Below, in pieces: positions 57,109-64,000 of a stretch of DNA of 64,000 bases; the stretch's first letter is position 1; every line of letters starts with the position of its first letter. Under the pieces are notes generated by a model. The model was not told the DNA's origin and did not search any database. It saw only the letters and a program-made list of their open reading frames with translations. A program made the position numbers and the translations under genes. Source of the DNA: Roseiarcus sp963770275 (GTDB lineage Bacteria; Pseudomonadota; Alphaproteobacteria; Rhizobiales; Beijerinckiaceae); the NCBI GenBank assembly GCA_963770275.1, contig CAVYPD010000008.1, forward strand, positions 59,844 to 123,843, in the 5' to 3' direction.

Positions 57109-57993
57109 ATGAGCAGTTCGTCCGAATATACCCCGCCCAAGGTCTGGACCTGGGACAAGCCGAGCGGCGGCCAGTTCGCGAACATCAATCGCCCAGTCGC
57201 CGGCTCCACCCACGACAAGGAACTGCCGATCGGCCGCCATCCTCTTCAGCTCTATTCGCTGGCGACTCCGAATGGCCAGAAGGTCACGATCATGCTCGAG
57301 GAGCTGCTGGCGCTGGGCCACAAGGGCGCCGAGTACGACGCTTGGCTGATCAGGATCAACGAGGGCCAACAATTTGGCAGCGACTTCGTCGCCATCAATC
57401 CGAACTCGAAGATCCCCGCTTTGATGGACCGCAGCGGTCCGAAACCAATCCGCCTCTTCGAGTCCGGCGCGATCCTGCTCTATCTCGCCGAGAAGTTCGG
57501 CGCCTTCCTGCCGACTGACGCCGCCGAGCGCGCCGAGTGCTTCTCCTGGCTGTTCTGGCAAATGGGCTCTGCGCCTTATCTGGGCGGCGGATTTGGCCAT
57601 TTCTACGCATACGCGCCGATCAAGATCGAATACGCCATCGATCGCTTCGCAATGGAGACGAAGCGCCTGCTCGATGTCCTCGACCGGCGCCTCGCGGAAA
57701 GCGAATATGTCGCAGGCCGCCACTACACGATTGCGGACATGGCCATCTGGCCCTGGTATGGCGGCTTGGCGAGAGCCAACAGTTACGGCGCGGCCGAGTT
57801 TCTCAGCGTGGACGATTACAAAAACGTCCTGCGCTGGGCCGATGCAATCGCCGCGCGTCCGGCCGTGAAGCGAGGGCGCATCGTGAACAAGACCAACGGC
57901 GATCTTGCAGGTCAGTTGCATGAGCGCCACGACGCCAGCGATTTTGACCTCAAGACCCAGGACAAGCTTGCGCCGCAACCGCCCGCCACCTGA
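57109..57993 (+). CDS. yghU: Glutathione-dependent disulfide-bond oxidoreductase YghU
   Basis: A 294-residue glutathione transferase family protein of the Nu class. The N-terminal leader YTPPKVWTWDKPSGGQFANI and NRPVAGSTHDKELPIGRHPL is diagnostic of YghU/YfcG. The thioredoxin-like domain follows (LQLYSLATPNGQKVTIMLEE) with the glutathione contact IPALMD and FESGAILLYLAEKFG; the helical domain contains GRHYTIADMAIWPWYG. It binds two glutathione molecules and reduces disulfides or peroxides. ATG 57109 gives the standard start. Confidence 0.94.
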   Translation: MSSSSEYTPPKVWTWDKPSGGQFANINRPVAGSTHDKELPIGRHPLQLYSLATPNGQKVTIMLEELLALGHKGAEYDAWLIRINEGQQFGSDFVAINPNSKIPALMDRSGPKPIRLFESGAILLYLAEKFGAFLPTDAAERAECFSWLFWQMGSAPYLGGGFGHFYAYAPIKIEYAIDRFAMETKRLLDVLDRRLAESEYVAGRHYTIADMAIWPWYGGLARANSYGAAEFLSVDDYKNVLRWADAIAARPAVKRGRIVNKTNGDLAGQLHERHDASDFDLKTQDKLAPQPPAT

Positions 57994-58068
57994 TCGGGCG
58001 CCATAATCACCGCATCGCCGCTGGCCACACTATCGGAGCCCGGAAGCCAAGCACGAAGGTCGCGCCTC

Positions 58069-58471
58069 GTGCCCGCCGGCCCGGGCGCCAGTTCGTTTGC
58101 AATACATCTCTCGACTGGCTGTAGATTAAGGAGATCGTTCATTCTGATCGTCGCGACAATCGTCGCCTTCGTATTTCTCTGGTACGCAAGCCTGCGCGCC
58201 GCCGCTGTGACCCACGGCGGCGTCAACGTCGTTGCAAGAGCAGCCTTCCTTATCCTGACCTGCCTCGCCTGCATCGCGATCGGCATTCTTCCTGCCGATG
58301 GCTCCCGTTATCAGCGCGCTGATCGGCAGCGCGTTCTGGGCCGGATTGCTGGCGACCGCCGGCGCCCTCGCCGGCATGGGCCTGTCGGACGAGTTGCTCG
58401 CTCGCCTTGAGACGCGCGAAGCCGGCGTCAACCCGACGGCGGCTCACGAAAAAACACGGCCGCAGGTGTGA
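58069..58471 (+). CDS. Small membrane protein, one frameshift
   Basis: Two or three hydrophobic helices, FILIVATIVAFVFLWYASLR and AAFLILTCLACIAIGILP, then after one extra base near 58295 APVISALIGSAFWAGLLATA and a hydrophilic tail ending HEKTRPQV at TGA 58469. Total about 110-134 residues. The start is unclear: an AAGGAG sequence at 58127-58132 precedes ATT rather than ATG, so another indel may hide the start and the real protein may begin near 58139. No family recognised. It lies between yghU and an MFS gene in the same direction. Confidence 0.55.
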
Positions 58472-58559
58472 GCAAAGCAGCCGTTGTTATCCCTTCGCGA
58501 GCGCGCTTGCTCGCGCAAACGAAATCTGAAGCGACGCCGACGGGCGACGCGCCAGCCTG

Positions 58560-59762
58560 ATGACCCGCTTCAACATTCATGGGCTCGGGTTCACGCTCTT
58601 CCTCGCCCTCCTCACCGCGCTACCGGCGCTGTCCATCGACATGGTTTTGCCGGGCCTGTCGATGATCCAGGCGGACTTTCACGCGCCGCAAACGGAAGCC
58701 GCGTCGGCGATCGCGATCTTCATCGCCGGCTTCTCGAGCGCGCCGCTTGTGGTCGGTCCGCTCGCCGATCGGTTCGGCCGCAAGGCGCTTATGACGATCG
58801 GCCTTGCTCTCTTCACGCTATGCGCCGCGGGCGCGGCTCTCGCCCCCTCGATCCATGCACTGCTCGCATTTCGCCTGCTCCAGGGAGCGGCAGCGGGAGC
58901 GATCGGCATTCTGCCGCGGGCGATCATCCGCGACCTCTTCGAGGGCCGCGAGGCTCGCATTCAGCTTTCCGCGGTTTCGGTCGTATTCGGCGTCGCGCCG
59001 CTGATTGCGCCCGCGATTGGGGTCGAAATCCTGGCTTTCGGCTCCTGGCGTCTGATTTTTATCGCGTTGACGGGTGTGTCGGTCCTCGTCACGATCGCCG
59101 CCATCACGCTGTTCGAGGAATCCCATTCGCACGATAACCGGCGAAACTTGAGGCCGTCGACCGTTATCGCGGGATACAGACGAGTGCTGACCAATCCGGC
59201 CTGCGCCGGCTTTTCTCTGCTGGGAGGCCTCGTGTTCGCGGGTCTCTTTGCTTACGTCAATGTTTCGCCGCTCCTGTTCATGCAGGGCTATGGCGTGTCG
59301 AAAACCGCATTCGCGGCGCTGTTCGCCATTACCGCGTCCGGCGTGATCGTGGGGTCCTCGATCAATGCGTGGTTGCTCAGTCGCCATATCAGGGCGAAGA
59401 CGTTGCTTGACACGGGGCTGGCGCTGGATTGCTTAGCGGCGCTCGCCTTGCTGGCGGTCGGCCTTGCGGGGGCCGGGTCCGCCCTCATCGTCGCCACACT
59501 GGTCATGGTCTACATTTCGGCGTTCGGCCTCGTTTTTCCGAACGCAGTCCACGAGGCGATCCATCCGCTGCCGGAGATCGCGGGCCTCGCCTCCGCATTT
59601 GTCACCACGACGCAAATGTTGTTCGGAGCGCTTGGCGGAGTCACCGCGGCCGCGCTCTACCGGGACGCCTCGCCCACGGCGCTTGGCGCGATCATGAGCG
59701 TCGCGGCGCTCAGCGCCGGTGCGCTCTACGCCTTCTGGCTGCGAAGTCGGGTCGAAGGGTAA
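58560..59762 (+). CDS. MFS drug-resistance-type transporter (Bcr/CflA-like)
   Basis: A 400-residue twelve-helix transporter. The first helix FTLFLALLTALPALSIDMVL with LPGLSMIQADF is typical of Bcr/CflA multidrug exporters, motif A is GPLADRFGRKALMTIGLALF, and RLLQGAAAGAIGILPRAIIR carries the conserved helix-4/5 motif. It probably exports small molecules by proton antiport. Frame intact; the start ATG 58560 follows the previous gene by 88 bp without an obvious strong ribosome site. Confidence 0.91.
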   Translation: MTRFNIHGLGFTLFLALLTALPALSIDMVLPGLSMIQADFHAPQTEAASAIAIFIAGFSSAPLVVGPLADRFGRKALMTIGLALFTLCAAGAALAPSIHALLAFRLLQGAAAGAIGILPRAIIRDLFEGREARIQLSAVSVVFGVAPLIAPAIGVEILAFGSWRLIFIALTGVSVLVTIAAITLFEESHSHDNRRNLRPSTVIAGYRRVLTNPACAGFSLLGGLVFAGLFAYVNVSPLLFMQGYGVSKTAFAALFAITASGVIVGSSINAWLLSRHIRAKTLLDTGLALDCLAALALLAVGLAGAGSALIVATLVMVYISAFGLVFPNAVHEAIHPLPEIAGLASAFVTTTQMLFGALGGVTAAALYRDASPTALGAIMSVAALSAGALYAFWLRSRVEG

Positions 59763-59856
59763 GGGGCTGGCCGCCGCCATTTCCGCCTTGGTCTAAGACT
59801 CAGCCCAAAAAACTGGACGTGCAGCCTCAATTTTGCGGGCGTGCGGCTCTGGAAAT

Positions 59857-59871
59857 GTCACTTTTCGTGAC
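59857..59871. promoter_or_regulatory. Short dyad before the GcrA-like gene
   Basis: GTCAC-TTTTC-GTGAC is a perfect 5-bp inverted repeat 70 bp upstream of the GcrA-like start. It could be a small operator or a chance hairpin. Confidence 0.3.
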
Positions 59872-59940
59872 TACTTAGGCGTCTTGTGTGGCTGGCGCGC
59901 CTTAGGCCGTGAGCTGCTTTCCCACCATTCCGAGCTAAAG

Positions 59941-60198
59941 ATGTATAACCCACGCGCTAATCTGCTGAACGTCGCCATCGCCGAGGGCGCCGCGTTTACC
60001 ACCTATTTCGCCGACCGGGAGCCGATCGACGGGAAGTTGACTGTCGTCGACCTAACGGACGGAACTTGCCGGTGGCCGACCGGCAACCCGCGCGATCTCA
60101 GCACGTTCCGCTATTGCGGCGGGGCCGCGCACACCGGTCCATATTGTGAGCGCCATTCGCAGCTTGCCTATTTGCCGCGCCTGCCGCGAGCCGCCTGA
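59941..60198 (+). CDS. Stand-alone GcrA C-terminal-like protein
   Basis: An 85-residue protein. VVDLTDGTCRWPTGNPRD, FRYCGGAAHTG, PYCERHSQLAY match the cysteine/histidine-bearing C-terminal domain of GcrA, the alphaproteobacterial cell-cycle regulator that binds sigma-70 domain 2. The GcrA N-terminal HTH (SWTDERVELLKKLW-type) is absent, and no match is visible in the 180 bp upstream in any frame. It is therefore either a natural short homologue, which are common in Hyphomicrobiales, or a remnant. ATG 59941 gives MYNPRANLLNVAIAEG as a novel leader. Confidence 0.75.
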   Translation: MYNPRANLLNVAIAEGAAFTTYFADREPIDGKLTVVDLTDGTCRWPTGNPRDLSTFRYCGGAAHTGPYCERHSQLAYLPRLPRAA

Positions 60199-60313
60199 TC
60201 CCCGCTGAGCCGTCTCAGGTGGCCGTTCCCGGGGCGCAAGTCTGACGTTCCCGACATACGCCCGCCTCGGCGGCAATTTCGGCGAGGCCTGGAAACAGGG
60301 ACCGTCTGAGCCG

Positions 60314-60799
60314 TCAGCTACGCTTCAAGGCCACGCCTGACCCGGCTGCGGGCGGATGAGGAATGTCCTTTTGCGCCTTGGCGAGCGCTTCGAGTGCAGC
60401 CTTCGTCTCGAAGCTCCACGCGACTGCGCGCGCGTTCCCGTCGCTCTGCGTGACAGAAATCAGGAGCTGCTCCGAGGCGGCCACCTGCGCGCCGCCCGGC
60501 GCCGTCATGTCGAGCCAAACTCGCATGCGCTTGTCGTCGTGCTCAAGCAACTGACAGGAGACAGCGAGCGCGTCGCCCTCCTTCGCTTCCTCGAAATAGT
60601 GCAGCATCATCTGCAGGGTGAACAAGGTTTGCCCGGTCCGCTTGCGCGCGGCTGCGTCGAGGCCGACCCGGTCCATCAGCGCGTCAACCGAACGGCTGAA
60701 CACGATCGCATAGGCGGCATCATTCATGTGGCCGTTGTAATCGACCCACTCGCTGACTACGGTCGTTTCAAGCACCGGAAGCGCGGAGCCGTGCCGCAT
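60314..60799 (-). CDS. Hotdog thioesterase, carnitine-pathway (betainyl-CoA) type
   Basis: A 161-residue thioesterase. SEWVDYNGHMNDAAYAIVFS and MDRVGLDAAARKRTGQTLFT, then HYFEEAKEGDALAVSCQLLE and DDKRMRVWLDM, are the pattern of the thioesterases found fused to, or next to, L-carnitine dehydrogenase, where they hydrolyse betainyl-CoA. Here the gene is 15 kb from the dehydrogenase-BKACE pair and on the other strand. The link in function is inference. It lies 143 bp downstream of the BigR-type regulator and may share its transcript. Confidence 0.8.
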   Translation of the reverse strand: MRHGSALPVLETTVVSEWVDYNGHMNDAAYAIVFSRSVDALMDRVGLDAAARKRTGQTLFTLQMMLHYFEEAKEGDALAVSCQLLEHDDKRMRVWLDMTAPGGAQVAASEQLLISVTQSDGNARAVAWSFETKAALEALAKAQKDIPHPPAAGSGVALKRS

Positions 60800-60942
60800 G
60801 GCGTCCTCCCGAAAAATGCTTCCCCACCGGCCGGGCTGTCTCCGGCTCCAGCCAATATTTTTGCATCAGAGCTTGAGTTCGACAAGGCAATCGTTGCACG
60901 GCGTCACGAGGTCGCGGTCGAGCCGCCGTCTTACCACTTGCC

Positions 60943-61284
60943 TTATGCGCTGCCTGGCCCGCAAAATGAGGCATAGAGCGCGCCGATGATCGAGCGGACC
61001 CGATCATTGGCAATAGCGTAATAAATCGTCCTGCCGTCCCTACGGGTCGACAGAAGGCCCTCAAGCCTGAGGCGAGCCAATTGTTGCGACACCGAGGCCT
61101 GCCGTCGCGATAACAGCGCCTCCAGTTCGCCAACCGATTTCTCGCCATGCAAGAGATCGCACAGGATCAGGAGTCGTCCTTCGTGGGCCAGGGCCTTCAG
61201 AAGCTCGCTCGCCTCGCGCGCGTGCTCGCCCATGCGCCCGACGTCTACATTCACACGCTCCCAGTCTATGCCCGCGAGCGCCAT
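60943..61284 (-). CDS. ArsR-family persulfide sensor, BigR/SqrR type
   Basis: A 113-residue winged-helix repressor: LLKALAHEGRLLILCDLLHG, KSVGELEALLSRRQASVSQQ and LARLRLEGLLSTRRDGRTIY. Cysteines fall exactly at 42 (LILCDLL) and 108 (YASFCGP), the spacing of the redox pair in BigR and SqrR that forms a tetrasulfide or disulfide when hydrogen sulfide or persulfide rises. The usual BigR targets (Blh/persulfide dioxygenase, SQR) are not beside it. It lies 12 bp after the dipeptidase start region's convergent end on the same strand and could be co-transcribed with it. Confidence 0.87.
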   Translation of the reverse strand: MALAGIDWERVNVDVGRMGEHAREASELLKALAHEGRLLILCDLLHGEKSVGELEALLSRRQASVSQQLARLRLEGLLSTRRDGRTIYYAIANDRVRSIIGALYASFCGPGSA

Positions 61285-61296
61285 AGATTCCGCCGC

Positions 61297-62490
61297 TTAC
61301 GCCTCACGATAGTCTTCAAGCCGGCCGATTGCGGGCGACCGGGTCTTGCGCAGGGATGCGCCGACCACCTCGACCCGCCGCAGCACGCGCAGCATGTTCT
61401 TCGACGACATTTTCTCGAGGTCGGGCTCGGAGAAGCCGCGGCGCACGAGCTCCGCGAACAGGTGCGGGAAGCGGCTCACGTCCTCGAGCCCGACTGGCGA
61501 GGCCCCGCCGAAATAGTCGGAGCCGACGCCAACATGGTCGAGGCCGGCAGTCTCGACTAGGCGCACAATGTGGTCGGCGACCTGCTCGAGGCTCGCCTTC
61601 GGCGCCACGCCGTTCTTGGTCTCCAGTTCGGCCAACTGGGCCTTGGGATTGACGACGACCGGCGCCTTGCCATAGGCGTCGCGTGAACGGCGCAACCAAT
61701 CGCGCAATGCTTGCGACACGAAGCCAGGCACGAATGTCGCCATGACCAGGCCGCCATTGGCCCTAAGGCGCTTGAGAACATCGTCAGGCGTATTGCGCGG
61801 GTGGTCGCAGAGCGAAAAGGCGTTGGAATGCGACAGCGCCACCGGCGCTTCGGTCACGTCGAGCACACGGCGCATCGCGTCGTGCGAGGTGTGGGCGAGA
61901 TCGATCACGATTCCGAGGCGGTTGAGTTCCCCAATAATCGCGCGGCCAAAGGCGTTGAGGCCGTTGTTGCGCGGCGCGTCAGTGGCGGAATCGACCCAAT
62001 CAAGCGTTTCGTTGTGGCAAAGCGTCATCAACCGGACGCCAGCCGCGTGCCAGATACGTAAGGGACTCAGCGAATTCTCGAGCCCCACGCCGCCCTCGAC
62101 CGCAACGAAGGAGGCGATCTTGCCCATCGACTTCGCTCGCGCGTAATCGGCGGCCCGCCGCGCGGGCAGGAACACGTCGGGATGGGCCTCCTCGATGCGG
62201 CGGATGAGGTCGATCTGCTCCAGCGCGGTGCGTGCTGGATGGGGCGCGTTGGTGGGCTGGAACGCGGCCCAAAACTGCGCCCCCACCATGCCTTCGCGGA
62301 GGCGCGGGATGTCCGTGTCCGCACGCTCATGAACTCGATTCAAGTCGTAGGCGACGACGTCGCCTCGCGCCGCCTTGTCAACCCGGATGACCCAGGGGAG
62401 ATCGTTGTGCCCATCGATGAGCGGCGCGCGCCGCAGTACATCTCGCGCCACGGCGAGCGCGTTGTCCGCCGTCCCGGGTCCGTCCGCCAT
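61297..62490 (-). CDS. Membrane dipeptidase family (peptidase M19)
   Basis: A 397-residue zinc-dependent dipeptidase related to mammalian renal dipeptidase. LIDGHNDLPWVIR at residues 24-36 provides the first metal ligands (His-x-Asp), AVEGG the bridging Glu, VIDLAHTSHD and LSHSNAF the two later His ligands, and HVGVGSDYFGG the Asp-bearing segment. It cleaves dipeptides, often with D-residues or dehydropeptides. No signal sequence is visible, so it is probably cytosolic. It is followed by the BigR-type gene and preceded by degP, all on the minus strand. Confidence 0.92.
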   Translation of the reverse strand: MADGPGTADNALAVARDVLRRAPLIDGHNDLPWVIRVDKAARGDVVAYDLNRVHERADTDIPRLREGMVGAQFWAAFQPTNAPHPARTALEQIDLIRRIEEAHPDVFLPARRAADYARAKSMGKIASFVAVEGGVGLENSLSPLRIWHAAGVRLMTLCHNETLDWVDSATDAPRNNGLNAFGRAIIGELNRLGIVIDLAHTSHDAMRRVLDVTEAPVALSHSNAFSLCDHPRNTPDDVLKRLRANGGLVMATFVPGFVSQALRDWLRRSRDAYGKAPVVVNPKAQLAELETKNGVAPKASLEQVADHIVRLVETAGLDHVGVGSDYFGGASPVGLEDVSRFPHLFAELVRRGFSEPDLEKMSSKNMLRVLRRVEVVGASLRKTRSPAIGRLEDYREA

Positions 62491-62508
62491 TGCGCCGCTC
62501 CCTCGACC

Positions 62509-63990
62509 TCATTCCACCGGCACGGCGACAAAGCGAACCTCGCCTTCGCCGTTGGAGACGAGCAACAGCGCTGGCTTTTTCGCGTCCGCCTTCGCGCCCT
62601 CGACCGCCTTGGCGATGTCGCCCGGATGTTCGACCGCCTGATGATTGACCTCTTCGATCACATCGCCCCGCCGCAATCCTCTTTCCGCAGCGGCCGAGCC
62701 GGGCTCGACAGAGGTCACGATCACGCCCTTGACGCTGTCTTTGATCTTGAAAGTCTTGCGGGCCTCGTCGCTAAGTGCGGAAAACTCCATACCCAGCGCC
62801 TTGGTGACAGCGTCCATCTTCGGTGTGTCATCATTTTCAGTGGCGAGCGCGACCTTTTTTTCTCCGTCCTCGAGACGCCCCAGCGTCACCGTCTTGGTCA
62901 CTTCCTTGCCGCTGCGAATGACTACGACCTCGACCTGCTTGCCGACCGCCATCGAAGCCACGAGGCGCGGGAGATCGCGCAATTCCTTGACCTCCTTGCC
63001 ATCGAACTTGACGATCACGTCACCCGCCATCAGGCCTGCAGGCTTTGCTGGACCCTTCTCATCCACGCCCGCGATCAGAGCGCCCCGCGCGGTTCCCAAG
63101 TTCAGGCTGTCGGCGATGGTTTCGTCGACCGGCTGGATGCGCACGCCAAGCCAACCGCGACGGGTCTCATGGAACTCGGAGAGTTGCCCGATCACCGGCA
63201 CGACGGTCGCGGAGGGTGTGGCGAAGCCGATGCCGATCGAGCCCCCCGAAGGCGAAAGGATCGCGGTGTTGATGCCGATCACCTCACCCTGCAAATTGAA
63301 CAGCGGGCCTCCCGAATTTCCCTTGTTGATCGAGGCGTCGGTTTGAAGGAAGTCGTCATACGGGCCGCTGTCGATATTGCGGTTGCGGGCGGAAATAATA
63401 CCGGCCGTCACGGTTTCGCCAAGACCGAACGGATTGCCGACCGCCATTACGCCGTCGCCAACGCGCATCTTGTCGCTGTCGCCGAACTTGACGGTCTTGA
63501 GCGGCTTGTCGCTTTCCACCTTCAACACCGCCACGTCCACCTTCGGATCCTTCCCGATGACTTTGGCCTTGAGTTTGCGGCCGTCGGTAAGGATAACGAC
63601 GATATCGTTGGCGTCCCCGACCACGTGATTATTGGTAATGACGATGCCGCTTGGATCGATGATGAAGCCGGACCCCAAAGATTGCGCACGACGGGCGCGT
63701 GGCTGCGGGTTGATGCCGTGATTCTTGAAGAATTCTTCGAACATCTCGTCGAAGGGTGTCCCCTTCGGCAAATCGGGAGCGGCGTCCTTGTCCTCGATCG
63801 TCTGAGTGGCCGAAATGTTGACCACGGCGTCGGCGACCTGGTCGACGAGGTCGGCGAGATTGCTTGGCCGCGCCTGGGCGGCCGCGGGTGCAGCCGGCGC
63901 CAAGGCCAGCGGAGCGGCGAGGAAAGCCGAAAGGATCGCGAGCGCGCACGCCGATCTTGCCGCGCGGCGAGGCCCCGTCGAAATTTGCAA
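62509..63990 (-). CDS. degP: Do-family periplasmic serine endoprotease
   Basis: A 493-residue DegP/DegQ-type protease and chaperone. Signal peptide ARSACALAILSAFLAAPLAL with AQA cleavage near residue 40. The catalytic triad is His122 (ITNNHVVG), Asp152 (VDVAVLKV) and Ser226 (NKGNSGGPL). Two PDZ domains follow: RRGWLGVRIQPVDETIADSL onward and, at the C-terminus, VIVTSVEPGSAAAERGLRRG. A glutamate/lysine-rich linker separates them. The start at 63990 is 10 bases from the window edge, so an upstream start cannot be excluded, though the signal peptide looks complete. Frame intact. Confidence 0.95.
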   Translation of the reverse strand: MQISTGPRRAARSACALAILSAFLAAPLALAPAAPAAAQARPSNLADLVDQVADAVVNISATQTIEDKDAAPDLPKGTPFDEMFEEFFKNHGINPQPRARRAQSLGSGFIIDPSGIVITNNHVVGDANDIVVILTDGRKLKAKVIGKDPKVDVAVLKVESDKPLKTVKFGDSDKMRVGDGVMAVGNPFGLGETVTAGIISARNRNIDSGPYDDFLQTDASINKGNSGGPLFNLQGEVIGINTAILSPSGGSIGIGFATPSATVVPVIGQLSEFHETRRGWLGVRIQPVDETIADSLNLGTARGALIAGVDEKGPAKPAGLMAGDVIVKFDGKEVKELRDLPRLVASMAVGKQVEVVVIRSGKEVTKTVTLGRLEDGEKKVALATENDDTPKMDAVTKALGMEFSALSDEARKTFKIKDSVKGVIVTSVEPGSAAAERGLRRGDVIEEVNHQAVEHPGDIAKAVEGAKADAKKPALLLVSNGEGEVRFVAVPVE

Positions 63991-64000
63991 CCCGTCGTGC

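Overview
This window looks like chromosomal DNA of a high-GC alphaproteobacterium of the order Hyphomicrobiales (Rhizobiales), perhaps near Beijerinckiaceae/Methylocystaceae. That placement is inference. It rests on protein flavour, the atpI-atpB order, the nusB-ribH pair, a GcrA-type protein and intergenic palindromes of the kind common in that order. I see no rRNA, tRNA, CRISPR array, prophage or recognisable insertion sequence.

An important property of the sequence is that about 30 apparent frameshifts break about 23 otherwise well-conserved genes, including atpB and hisS. Most behave as single-base insertions. I read these mainly as uncorrected read errors and annotate the genes as spanning the shifts.

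Layout. 1-17.8 kb is mostly housekeeping: atpI-atpB, hisS, a CYP153-like P450, serB/miaA, ligA, a class II aldolase, nusB-ribH, yidD with an IscU-like scaffold, hisI, a patatin, a CBS protein and an SDR. 17.8-24 kb holds an AT-rich intergenic region with iterons and a perfect inverted repeat, then an exported arylsulfatase, an aquaporin, a DsbB-like pair, an EF-hand protein and an unrecognised secreted protein. 24-30.4 kb, minus strand, encodes a two-subunit indolepyruvate:ferredoxin oxidoreductase and a GH15 glucoamylase-type enzyme. 30.6-45 kb is a long plus-strand catabolic block: a peptide/nickel-type ABC transporter, a branched-chain-amino-acid-type ABC transporter, and then a metallo-beta-lactamase-fold hydrolase, an isochorismatase-like protein, an SDR, a 3-hydroxyacyl-CoA-dehydrogenase-family enzyme and a beta-keto-acid cleavage enzyme (BKACE). 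45-64 kb is mixed: a YbgC-type thioesterase, gnd, a DMT permease, a secreted repeat-domain protein whose 3' end recurs 2.3 kb away beyond a c-type-cytochrome-like gene, a B12-binding radical SAM enzyme, an ArsR/SRPBCC pair with a palindromic operator, a flavin monooxygenase, YghU, an MFS exporter, a short GcrA-like protein, a second thioesterase, a BigR-type regulator, a dipeptidase and DegP.

The most coherent candidate for a new system is the operon at 36053-45010. Import, ring or amide hydrolysis, two oxidations and a BKACE step together predict degradation of an unidentified beta-hydroxy or beta-keto acid, with acetoacetate and an acyl-CoA as products. The next most unusual items are non-coding: a ~155 bp dispersed element with a conserved hairpin (3.7 and 55 kb, with a fragment at 18 kb), and the 10-bp-phased TAAACG iterons joined to a perfect inverted repeat at 17971-18043.
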